The notes beneath the pieces are model-generated. The model searched no databases. It was not told the origin of the DNA and saw nothing but the letters and a program-made list of their open reading frames with translations. Both the position numbers and the translations under genes were made by a program. Below, piece by piece: positions 8,436-15,538 of a stretch of DNA of 26,693 nucleotides; positions within the stretch are counted from its first letter, which is position 1; every line of letters starts with the position of its first letter. Source of the DNA: UBA3064 sp016868095 (GTDB lineage Bacteria > Pseudomonadota > Gammaproteobacteria > Burkholderiales > Burkholderiaceae_E). The stretch lies in the NCBI GenBank assembly GCA_041175665.1, contig JBEDEM010000023.1, forward strand, positions 1 through 26,693. Reading direction: 5' to 3'.

Positions 8436-10091
8436 TTATTGAATCGACATCGGTGCAATATCGATAAACCACGAACGTGGCTGGACGACGCCTTTGACTT
8501 TTGCGCTCATCGCACGCGGGCCAACATCGTGAGCGATCCATACAAAAGGTGCTTCTTCGACGATTCTTGCATGTAGTTTTGCAAGCGCCGCGTCGCGACC
8601 TTTATCGTCAAAGGTGGTGCGCGCAGCACCGATCAAATCGTCAAACTCTTTGTTGACGAAGTAACCCCAGTTGTTTGAAGTTGGCGGTACCGTCTTTGAA
8701 CTTGTAAAACGCACCATGGCAAAGAAGGGGTCCATCGCCGCGAAGCTCACATTGGTCGCATTTGCGCCATTTGCACTGGGATCCTTTGCACCCTTGCGCC
8801 AGTTGGTAAACAAGGTGTTCCATTCGATCACATCAAAATCAACATCGAAGTAACACTGCTTAAGGCTTTGTTGCACGAATTCATTCATCGGCAAGGGTTG
8901 CATCTGGCCAGACCCTGATGCTGAGATTTGAATCTTCACCTTTAGCGGCTTGCCCTGGGAGAAGCCAGCGTCTGCCATCAGTTTGCGCGCTGCCGCAACG
9001 TCATACTTGATATCGAACTTGGGGTTGCCCCACCAGGGATGTCCGGGTGGTACGGTGCCCTTGGGAATTGCCATCATGCCCCCGAGCAGTTTTTGCAAGC
9101 CTTCGCGATCGACGCATAAATTGGCGGCATGACGCACCCGTTTATCGAGCCAGGGCGAGCCTTCAGCAAAGGAAAGCTGCCAGGGCCAGACATGGGGCTG
9201 GGCATTGGTGTAGACGCTAAAGCCGCGTTGCTTGATTTGGGCAACCGCATCGGGTGCAGGCGCTTCAATCCAGTCGACCTGGCCCGACAGCAAGGCTGCG
9301 GTCCGCGCATTGGCCTCAGGCATAGGTACAAGGACGACGCGATCGAGTTTTGGCGTGCGTGCCGGATCCCAGTAAGCCTTATTGGCCACGAGTTCTAAGC
9401 GTTCGCGTGGGACAAAACGAGCCATCTTAAAGGGACCGCTACCTGATGCGTCGGCGGCAAAAGCAGCCCAAGCTTGCTTGGCGCGCTCGGCGGGGTCGGT
9501 CACCGAGGCGGGCACCGCTTTGAGCTTGGCGTTCCAATGTGCAGGCGAGGCCATGAATAGGTTGGTCAGATTGAGCGGCAGGAAGGAGTCGGGTTCGCTC
9601 GTTGTCAGCTCAACGGTGACATCGTCAATTTTTCGCGCTGAGCGAAGGGTCGGCATGCGCGAGGTGGTGACGCCGATTTGTGATGGGTCGAAGTGAGCGG
9701 CGGACTTATCCAAGACTTTTTGCACATTCCAAACCACCGCATCGGCATTAAAAGCAGATCCGTCGTGGAACTTGACACCGGAGCGAAGCTTAAAAACCCA
9801 TTTGGTCTTGTCCTTGGCGTCGACCGCCCAAGAGCTTGCAAGCCCAGGGATGAGCACGCTTGCAGCATCGGCCTTCGATAAATCCCAATGGGTTAGGGCG
9901 TCATACATCGGGATACCGGTAAAGCGGTTACCCTCAAAACCTTGGTCAGGTTGGCCTAAGGTGCGTGGAATATCTGCGGCGGTCATCGCAATACGGAGCA
10001 CTTTTTCTTGAGCTTGGGCGCTTGCCAAACCAAAAACAAAAGTGCTCACGCCGAGCGCTAGCCAGGACTTTTTGGCGAATGTATTGAACAT
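8436..10091 (-). CDS. ABC transporter substrate-binding protein, family 5 (DppA/OppA-like)
   Basis: Periplasmic receptor of 551 residues that captures the substrate for the downstream permease-ATPase set. A Sec signal peptide is visible: Lys-Lys at 7-8, a hydrophobic core and an AQA cleavage site at 25-27. Family hallmarks include YDALTHWDL near the N-terminus, WVFKLRSGVKFHDGSAFNADAVVW (region of about 105-130) and the late DDKGRDAALAKLHARIVEEAPFVWI segment. Family members bind peptides, opines, nickel chelates, glutathione and other small molecules, so the ligand cannot be read from sequence. It is the first gene of the operon and has a candidate sigma-54 promoter upstream. The racemase at the operon end hints at a chiral amide, amino acid or hydantoin-like ligand. 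Confidence 0.93.
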   Translation of the reverse strand: MFNTFAKKSWLALGVSTFVFGLASAQAQEKVLRIAMTAADIPRTLGQPDQGFEGNRFTGIPMYDALTHWDLSKADAASVLIPGLASSWAVDAKDKTKWVFKLRSGVKFHDGSAFNADAVVWNVQKVLDKSAAHFDPSQIGVTTSRMPTLRSARKIDDVTVELTTSEPDSFLPLNLTNLFMASPAHWNAKLKAVPASVTDPAERAKQAWAAFAADASGSGPFKMARFVPRERLELVANKAYWDPARTPKLDRVVLVPMPEANARTAALLSGQVDWIEAPAPDAVAQIKQRGFSVYTNAQPHVWPWQLSFAEGSPWLDKRVRHAANLCVDREGLQKLLGGMMAIPKGTVPPGHPWWGNPKFDIKYDVAAARKLMADAGFSQGKPLKVKIQISASGSGQMQPLPMNEFVQQSLKQCYFDVDFDVIEWNTLFTNWRKGAKDPSANGANATNVSFAAMDPFFAMVRFTSSKTVPPTSNNWGYFVNKEFDDLIGAARTTFDDKGRDAALAKLHARIVEEAPFVWIAHDVGPRAMSAKVKGVVQPRSWFIDIAPMSIQ

Positions 10092-10168
10092 CGTAGTGAA
10101 TCTCCGAACAAAGACGATTGAAAAACGGCCACGAGGGGGCGGGCTCTTGAGAACCCAAACAACCTTTC

Positions 10169-10184
10169 AGCAAGATCGATGCCA
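10169..10184 (-). promoter_or_regulatory. Candidate sigma-54 (-24/-12) promoter of the ABC transport operon
   Basis: On the minus strand the sequence TGGCATCGATCTTGCT matches the RpoN consensus: GG and GC are separated by exactly 10 bases, TGGCA is intact in the -24 box and TTGCT in the -12 box. One C is replaced by T after TGGCA. It points toward the binding-protein start codon 78 bases away. Dyads typical of activator sites lie upstream at suitable distance. Confidence 0.5.
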
Positions 10185-10194
10185 AGCGCTCACA

Positions 10195-10270
10195 AAGCGC
10201 GTGCGCTCAATTGTGATCGATCTGAGTGCATTTCGCACACGAAAGGTGCAGACGGTTGCTAAGCGCGTGC
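10195..10270 (-). promoter_or_regulatory. Cluster of dyads and direct repeats upstream of the candidate sigma-54 promoter
   Basis: The region holds a perfect dyad TTTCGTGTGCGAAA (minus-strand reading, bases 10231-10244) and two identical copies of GCACGCGCTT (10195-10204 and 10261-10270) with start points 66 bases apart, about six helical turns. The longer similar segments ACCGTTTGCAC and ACCGTCTGCAC flank them. The placement tens of bases upstream of the -24 box is where enhancer-binding activators bind. The regulator is not in the window; the binding role is inferred. Confidence 0.35.
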
Positions 10271-10286
10271 AAACGGTGCCGCACTG

Positions 10287-10976
10287 CTAATCGTTGGGGC
10301 CGTCACGGCGTAAGACGGTTTCGATGTCCGAAATTCGGCAATACCAGGCGCGGCCGAGCCGTCCCAGGGGCCGAAGCTCAGGCGGGCGTGTGACGTCAAT
10401 GCGGTGTCTCATACCCTTTTGTTCACCCAGATAAACGCCGCGATGAACATGCATCTGAACCACTTCAACCATGACCCAAGCACTCGCGCCAAGCTCTACG
10501 ATGCTGTGCAGCTTGCATTCGAAGGCCAGTGTCGCACCGAACACGCGCGGTGGCTTCACGAGCAAGCAAGGCGCTTGTTCAAGCTTTGCGAATTCAAATT
10601 CGCTTTCGCCAGGTGGCAAATTGCTCGCTGTTTCGACCATGGGCAAGGTGAGACCCTCGGGAACCAAATTCACCACACATTCGGGGACCTGCCGGATGTT
10701 GACCAGCGTGTCTTTCAATAAAAGGCTGCCATCGGGGGCGCGTCCGCCGCGCGGCCCCACCGAAAACCCAAGAATCGGCGGCTTGGGACTGCAGCAGTTA
10801 AAGAAACTGTAGGGCGCAAGATTGGGCCGCCCTTGGTTGTCGATGGTCGACACCCAGGCGATGGGTCGCGGGACAATCGAATCTCGTAGTAAAAAATAGA
10901 GCTCATCGCTGCGCAAGTCCTTTGCTGCAATGCTGATGTCTTGGGTGTCATCGGCTTTGGTTGATTGCTGATTCAT
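10287..10976 (-). CDS. Flavin reductase-like domain protein (FMN-binding split barrel)
   Basis: Protein of 229 residues in the DIM6/NTAB-type flavin reductase-like family, which bind FMN and supply reduced flavin to two-component oxygenases or act as flavoenzymes themselves. Family features: SIVPRPIAWVSTID with the following GRPNLAPYSFFNCCS (flavin-binding N-terminal strands), PPILGFSVG, KDTLVNIR, and a C-terminal barrel with MVEVVQMHVHRGVY. The start at 10976 has AAGGAG upstream. It lies upstream of, and in the same direction as, the ABC operon but is separated by 195 bases with a promoter-like region, so it may be a separate unit. No partner monooxygenase is present in the window. Confidence 0.87.
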   Translation of the reverse strand: MNQQSTKADDTQDISIAAKDLRSDELYFLLRDSIVPRPIAWVSTIDNQGRPNLAPYSFFNCCSPKPPILGFSVGPRGGRAPDGSLLLKDTLVNIRQVPECVVNLVPEGLTLPMVETASNLPPGESEFEFAKLEQAPCLLVKPPRVFGATLAFECKLHSIVELGASAWVMVEVVQMHVHRGVYLGEQKGMRHRIDVTRPPELRPLGRLGRAWYCRISDIETVLRRDGPND

Positions 10977-11016
10977 GCGCTATGGCTCCTTGAGGGCTAA
11001 TGGAACGTAAGCTACC

Positions 11017-11034
11017 CGAAGCGCGCGGGCTTCG
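11017..11034. other. Short inverted repeat in divergent control region
   Basis: CGAAGC and GCTTCG face each other around six G/C-rich bases, in the 97-base gap between the divergent flavin reductase and CoA-transferase genes. It could be an operator half-site pair or a small hairpin in a 5' leader; it is short enough that chance cannot be excluded. Confidence 0.3.
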
Positions 11035-11073
11035 TGTAACTTGCGGTTTCGTTTCTCAGTGATGGAGATTGAT

Positions 11074-12267
11074 ATGCCGAGCATCATGCCGCAAGGGGCA
11101 CTGGCGCGATTCCGCGTGCTCGATTTGTCGCAGGTTCGCGCTGGCCCGACCTGCGTGAAACAACTTGCCGATTTTGGCGCTGATGTCATCAAGGTGGAGC
11201 CTTCGGCATCCTCGGGCCGCCCCGACATGATGACCGGTGCACGCGATGGACCTGATTTTCAAAACCTGCACCGAAATAAGCGTTCGATCACCCTTAATTT
11301 GAAGCACCCGCGCGGGCTTGAACTTTTCCTCGAACTGGTCAAAACCGCCGACGTGGTTGTTGAAAACTTCAGGCCCGATGTGAAGGATAGGCTCGGCATT
11401 GACTATGAGTCATTGAACAAGATCAATCCCCGAATCATATTAGGAAGTATCTCGGGATTTGGGCAGGATGGTCCTTATCGCGAGCGTCCGGGTTTTGACC
11501 AGATCGCCCAGGGCATGAGCGGTCTGATGAGCGTCACAGGCCCTGTAGACGGCGAACCCATGCGAGCCGGTGCTGCGGTATGCGATATGGCTGCGGGCCT
11601 ATTTTGTGCGCTTGGCATTCTCACGGCCTTGCTTGAGCGCGAGCAATCTGGCAAGGGGCAATGGGTTCAATCCTCGCTCCTACACGCGGGCATTGCCTTG
11701 ATGGACTTTCAGGCAGCGCGCTACCTGCTCGACGGCGAGGTGCCTCGTTCGGTGGGCAATGACCATCCGACCGGCATGCCCACATCGAGCTATCCCACCT
11801 CGGATGGCTACGTCAATATTGGCGCATCAGGCGAAGCCATGTGGAAAGCGCTATGCGAGGTTTTGGAAGTCCCTGAGTTGCTCGCTGATGAGCGCTTCAC
11901 AAGCAATGCTTTACGATCGAAAAACCGTATTGCGCTCAATCGATTGCTGAGCGCGGCCTTTCAAAAGGCGGGCAAAGCGCATTGGATTGAAAAGCTCAAT
12001 CAGGCCGGTGTACCTTGCGGGCCGATTTACAGCATGGATGAGGTCTTCGCAGATCCACAGGTTCGGCATGCCAATATCGCTGAAACCGTCCAACACCAAG
12101 AGCGCGGGGATATTCAGCTGATTGCCCAGGCTGCCAGGCTCAGCCGTACACCCGGGCGGATTGCAAAACCTATAGCCCAACGCGGTGAGGATAACCAAAG
12201 CATCCTGAGTGAGCTTGGGCTTTCAGCTGAGGCGATCGAAGCCTTAAAGGCAGAGGGTGTTCTTTAG
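11074..12267 (+). CDS. Class III CoA-transferase (CaiB/BaiF family)
   Basis: Cytoplasmic enzyme of 397 residues that moves CoA from a donor thioester to a carboxylic acid. Family marks: VLDLSQVRAGPTCVKQLADFGADVIKVE at the N-terminus (about 15-42), the NKRSITLNLK segment (68-77), NFRPDVKDRLGIDY, ISGFGQDGPY (126-135), and Asp171 in AVCDMAAG, which aligns with the catalytic aspartate that forms the acyl anhydride. The ATG at 11074 was chosen because GGAG sits six bases upstream; TTG 11041 and ATG 11062 are poorer. It opens a four-gene operon, so it probably activates the pathway acid to its CoA thioester. The acid itself is unknown; formyl-CoA transferase-like or succinyl-CoA-dependent activity are both possible. 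Confidence 0.92.
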   Translation: MPSIMPQGALARFRVLDLSQVRAGPTCVKQLADFGADVIKVEPSASSGRPDMMTGARDGPDFQNLHRNKRSITLNLKHPRGLELFLELVKTADVVVENFRPDVKDRLGIDYESLNKINPRIILGSISGFGQDGPYRERPGFDQIAQGMSGLMSVTGPVDGEPMRAGAAVCDMAAGLFCALGILTALLEREQSGKGQWVQSSLLHAGIALMDFQAARYLLDGEVPRSVGNDHPTGMPTSSYPTSDGYVNIGASGEAMWKALCEVLEVPELLADERFTSNALRSKNRIALNRLLSAAFQKAGKAHWIEKLNQAGVPCGPIYSMDEVFADPQVRHANIAETVQHQERGDIQLIAQAARLSRTPGRIAKPIAQRGEDNQSILSELGLSAEAIEALKAEGVL

Positions 12268-12296
12268 GATGGTTCACAACACATAAAGGATTGACC

Positions 12297-13088
12297 ATGA
12301 GTGGAACGGTTTTCTCGAAGCAGCAGGGTGCGGTTCGAAACCTGGTGATCAGCAATCCGGCAAAGCGCAACGCAATGTCGCGCGATATGTGGCAGTCACT
12401 CGCTGATCACATCGCCCAGGCTGATGCAGACCCGAGTGTGCGGGTGATTGTGTTGCAAGGCGATGGCGATCAGGCCTTTGTTTCAGGCGCTGATATTTCA
12501 ACATTTGAAGCGCAACGAACTGATCCCGAGGATCAGCGACGGTTTAGCGCTGCCGTGGAGGCCGCCTACGGCGCACCGGCTAAGGCAGGCAAGCCTGTGA
12601 TTGCGAAGATTCGTGGCGTTTGCTTTGGTGGCGGCTTAGGGCTTGCAGCGGCTTGCGATTTGCGCATCGCTGCAGACGATGCCCGATTTCGCATGCCAGC
12701 TGCTCGTCTTGGCCTTGGCTACGGGACGCAGGGTATTGCAAGATTCATATCGGTGGTAGGTATGGCCAACACCTTAGATATGTTTATGACGGCAAGGATC
12801 TTTCCGGCAAACGTGGCATTAAGCATGGGCTTTGTTCGTGAAGTTGTATCAGTTGATCAGCTTGATCAACATGTGGATGCGCTTGCTAGTTCAATCGCTG
12901 AGAACGCACCCTTAACCATTGCTGCACTCAAGCGAACCGTGGCTGCGCTGAGCAGTGCTCATGTTCAAGAAATTGCAGCGAGGCCTGAGATTGTGGAAGC
13001 CTTGGCGCGTTGTGCTCAAAGCGAAGATTATCGCGAGGGTGCCAGGGCATTTATGGAAAAGAGAACACCGAATTTTCAGGGCCGATGA
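12297..13088 (+). CDS. Crotonase-fold protein (enoyl-CoA hydratase/isomerase family) lacking hydratase glutamates
   Basis: Protein of 263 residues with the crotonase fold. The oxyanion-hole segments are present: AFVSGADIS (60-68) and RGVCFGGGLGL (106-116). By eye alignment to rat enoyl-CoA hydratase, the two catalytic glutamates (144 and 164 in that enzyme) fall on Gly115 and Ala135 (RMPAARLGLGYG). The protein should still bind and polarise acyl-CoA but probably does not hydrate enoyl-CoA; isomerase, decarboxylase, thioester hydrolase or C-C hydrolase chemistry is possible. The start has AAAGGA six bases upstream; TTG 12291 is the alternative. It begins 29 bases after the CoA-transferase stop and ends two bases before the next start, so its substrate is likely the thioester made by that transferase. 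Confidence 0.88.
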   Translation: MSGTVFSKQQGAVRNLVISNPAKRNAMSRDMWQSLADHIAQADADPSVRVIVLQGDGDQAFVSGADISTFEAQRTDPEDQRRFSAAVEAAYGAPAKAGKPVIAKIRGVCFGGGLGLAAACDLRIAADDARFRMPAARLGLGYGTQGIARFISVVGMANTLDMFMTARIFPANVALSMGFVREVVSVDQLDQHVDALASSIAENAPLTIAALKRTVAALSSAHVQEIAARPEIVEALARCAQSEDYREGARAFMEKRTPNFQGR

Positions 13089-13089
13089 C

Positions 13090-14556
13090 ATGATGAGTAT
13101 GGAAAGCCTGAGGCAACAGTTACCAAGCCTCAGCGAACGTATGCAGGGCCGCGTCTTGACTGCCATGGACGACATGGCACCCCACCTGATCGACTGGCGC
13201 AAAAGAATGCGTGGACATGCGCTCGCCGTGGTCATGCCTGAAACCACTGAATCAGTTGCGGCGGTGATTCGCTGGTGCCTTGAGCATCGGGTCGCCATCG
13301 TACCCCAGGGAGGCAATACGGGGCTAAGCGGAGGAAGCGTACCCGATGACACGGGACGCTCGATTGTCTTGTCGCTAGCTAAGATGAAATCGATTCGTGG
13401 GTTGGATCCGATCAACAATACGATCACCGTTGAGGCAGGCTGTATTTTGCAGCAGATTCAAGAGGCAGCTAGCGAAGCAGGTCGTTTCTTCCCCTTATCG
13501 CTGGCAGCCGAAGGCTCATGCACGATTGGGGGTAATCTCTCAACCAACGCAGGCGGTGTTCAGGTGTTGCGCTTTGGCAATGCCCGAGATCTTTGCCTGG
13601 GTTTGGAAGTGGTTACCGCCGATGGTGATATTTGGAACGGTCTAAGAGGTTTGCGCAAGGACAATACAGGCTATGACTTGCGCGACCTTTTCATCGGCGC
13701 AGAAGGTACTTTGGGCGTCATCACAGCAGCGGTTTTAAAACTGTATCCAGCGGCTGCTTCAAGACGATGCGCGCTGATTGGCCTGGAAAGTACTGAGCAG
13801 GCGCTTGCATTGCTTTCGCTGGCTCAGGGGCAGATTGGCGATTCACTAACAGGATTTGAGCTTCTTTCTGATTTTTGTATCGAGCTGGTTACACGCCACT
13901 TTGCTGATTGTCGCAGGCCTTTGCAAGAGCACTACCCTTGGTATGTTTTATTAGAACTGTCGAGTGCTCAAAGCGATGCCCAGGCCGGTCAGGCGCTCGA
14001 GTCCTTGCTCGCTCAGGCGATTGATCAAGGCTTGGCCAAAGACGCTGCGATCTCAGAGACAATGGCTCAATTTAAAGCCATTTGGGCACTTCGTGAAAAT
14101 GTTTCTGAGGCTCAAGCGGCTGAGGGGAAAAACATTAAGCACGATATATCGGTCCCGATCTCAGAGATCCCACGCTTTATTAGAGAAACCGATGCGGCTT
14201 TGCAAAAAGCGCACCCTGGGATCCGTATGGTTTGTTTTGGGCATTTGGGTGATGGCAATTTGCACTACAACGTTTCACCGCCTTTGGCCTTGAGCGATAA
14301 AGCTCATGAAGACGCTTTTTTGCAGTTACAACCTTCGATTAATCAGATCACCCATGATGCGGTAGCAGCTTTTGGAGGGTCGGTGTCTGCCGAACATGGC
14401 TTGGGTACCCTGCGACGTGATGAAGCCGCACGTTATAAATCCGCCGTTGAAATCAAGTTGATGCAACGAATCAAAGTAGCCTTTGACCCGATGGGATTGA
14501 TGAACCCTGGCAAAGTATTGCAGCCTCTCACCACGTCAAATAGTCATCTGCTATGA
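13090..14556 (+). CDS. FAD-linked D-2-hydroxyacid dehydrogenase (GlcD/D2HGDH-like)
   Basis: Flavoprotein of 488 residues in the vanillyl-alcohol oxidase family; members oxidise D-lactate, glycolate or D-2-hydroxyglutarate to the 2-oxo acid. The PCMH-type FAD domain shows VPQGGNTGLSGGSVPD (71-86) and GSCTIGGNLSTNAGG (142-156). The C-terminal domain has KHDISVP (350-356), the metal-ligand-like HLGDGNLH (385-392) and EHGLGTLRRD (435-444), a combination typical of the D-2-hydroxyglutarate/D-lactate dehydrogenase branch. The ATG at 13090 lies one base after the preceding stop with AGGG upstream; ATGs at 13093 and 13099 are possible too. The frame is open farther upstream inside the crotonase gene, but that extension is not family-like. 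It is coupled by ATGA to the next gene. Confidence 0.92.
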   Translation: MMSMESLRQQLPSLSERMQGRVLTAMDDMAPHLIDWRKRMRGHALAVVMPETTESVAAVIRWCLEHRVAIVPQGGNTGLSGGSVPDDTGRSIVLSLAKMKSIRGLDPINNTITVEAGCILQQIQEAASEAGRFFPLSLAAEGSCTIGGNLSTNAGGVQVLRFGNARDLCLGLEVVTADGDIWNGLRGLRKDNTGYDLRDLFIGAEGTLGVITAAVLKLYPAAASRRCALIGLESTEQALALLSLAQGQIGDSLTGFELLSDFCIELVTRHFADCRRPLQEHYPWYVLLELSSAQSDAQAGQALESLLAQAIDQGLAKDAAISETMAQFKAIWALRENVSEAQAAEGKNIKHDISVPISEIPRFIRETDAALQKAHPGIRMVCFGHLGDGNLHYNVSPPLALSDKAHEDAFLQLQPSINQITHDAVAAFGGSVSAEHGLGTLRRDEAARYKSAVEIKLMQRIKVAFDPMGLMNPGKVLQPLTTSNSHLL

Positions 14557-15533
14557 ATATTGCAATTGTCGGGCTTGGTGCGATGGGCGGGCTGATAGCG
14601 GCCCAATTGATACAGGCCGGTCATCAGGTGAAGGCTTTGGCCAGGGGTCAAACGCTTTCGGCTGTACGCCAGGGTGGTTTGACGCTTGAGCAAGCGGGAC
14701 AGCAAATAAAGCTCCCGTTGAAAGTCAGTGACCAAGTACGAGAACTGGGGCAACACGATCTTGTCATCGTTGCAGTGAAGGCACCGGCCTTGCCTCAACT
14801 TGCTGAGGCGATTGCGCAATTGCGCGCTGATAACGGTGTGGTGCTGACCGCGATGAATGGTGTGCCATGGTGGTTCTTTCAGGGGTTTAGCGGGCCTTGT
14901 AAGGATGTAAGACTTCGAAGTGTCGATCCTGATGCATCCCTCGATCGGGCGATCCCGCGCGAGGCGCTGCTTGGAAGTGTCTTGCACATGAGTGCTTCAA
15001 CCCCGTCTCCAGGCCATGTTCTTCACGCCATGGGTGCTCGCATAATTTTGGGCGAACCGCAGGGTGGAGCCTCACAAAGGCTCAGCGAAGTCTGCAGCCT
15101 GTTTTGTTCAGCAGGCTTTGCCGCTGAAGCTTCATTGCGCATTCAGGACGATATCTGGTTCAAGCTTTGGGGCAATATGACCATGAATCCGGTTTCGGCG
15201 ATTACAGGGGCAACCATCGACAAGATGCTTGGGGACCCGGAGGTCCATCGCTTTTGTGTTTCGGTCATGCAAGAAGCGAAAGTGATTGGTGAGCGATTTG
15301 GCTGTTTGATTCAGCAATCACCCGAAGAACGCAATGCAGTCACAAAACAACTCGGCGCCTTCAAGACCTCGATGCTTCAAGATGTTGAAGCCATGCGCCC
15401 GGTTGAACTTGATGCCTTGTTGACCGTGGTGCAAGAAATCGCAAAGCATCTTGGTATGGACACGCCCTGGATTAGCGCGCTACTTGGGTTGTGTCGCCTG
15501 AGGATGCAAGGTCTTGGGCTTTATCCGAATTAA
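14553..15533 (+). CDS. Ketopantoate reductase family protein (PanE/ApbA-like)
   Basis: NAD(P)-dependent 2-oxoacid reductase of 326 residues. The N-terminal Rossmann motif is GLGAMGG (7-13) and Lys76 sits in VAVKAPAL. The C-terminal domain shows FKLWGNMTMNPVSAITGAT (203-221) with the conserved catalytic Lys204 and Asn208, and Glu285 in RPVELDALL. Family members reduce 2-dehydropantoate to D-pantoate. In this operon, next to a D-2-hydroxyacid dehydrogenase and acyl-CoA enzymes, a role in reducing or oxidising a branched 2-oxo or hydroxy acid is more likely than pantothenate synthesis; that is inference. Its start overlaps the FAD dehydrogenase stop (ATGA). It ends five bases from the convergent dehydrogenase gene, with no terminator between them. 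Confidence 0.88.
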   Translation: MNIAIVGLGAMGGLIAAQLIQAGHQVKALARGQTLSAVRQGGLTLEQAGQQIKLPLKVSDQVRELGQHDLVIVAVKAPALPQLAEAIAQLRADNGVVLTAMNGVPWWFFQGFSGPCKDVRLRSVDPDASLDRAIPREALLGSVLHMSASTPSPGHVLHAMGARIILGEPQGGASQRLSEVCSLFCSAGFAAEASLRIQDDIWFKLWGNMTMNPVSAITGATIDKMLGDPEVHRFCVSVMQEAKVIGERFGCLIQQSPEERNAVTKQLGAFKTSMLQDVEAMRPVELDALLTVVQEIAKHLGMDTPWISALLGLCRLRMQGLGLYPN

Positions 15534-15538
15534 GCGCA

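Noticed and set aside
12955..13089. Upstream extension of the FAD dehydrogenase frame into the crotonase gene
   Set aside because: These 45 codons overlap a well-supported gene, are not flavoprotein-like, and the ATG at 13090 is well placed after the crotonase stop.
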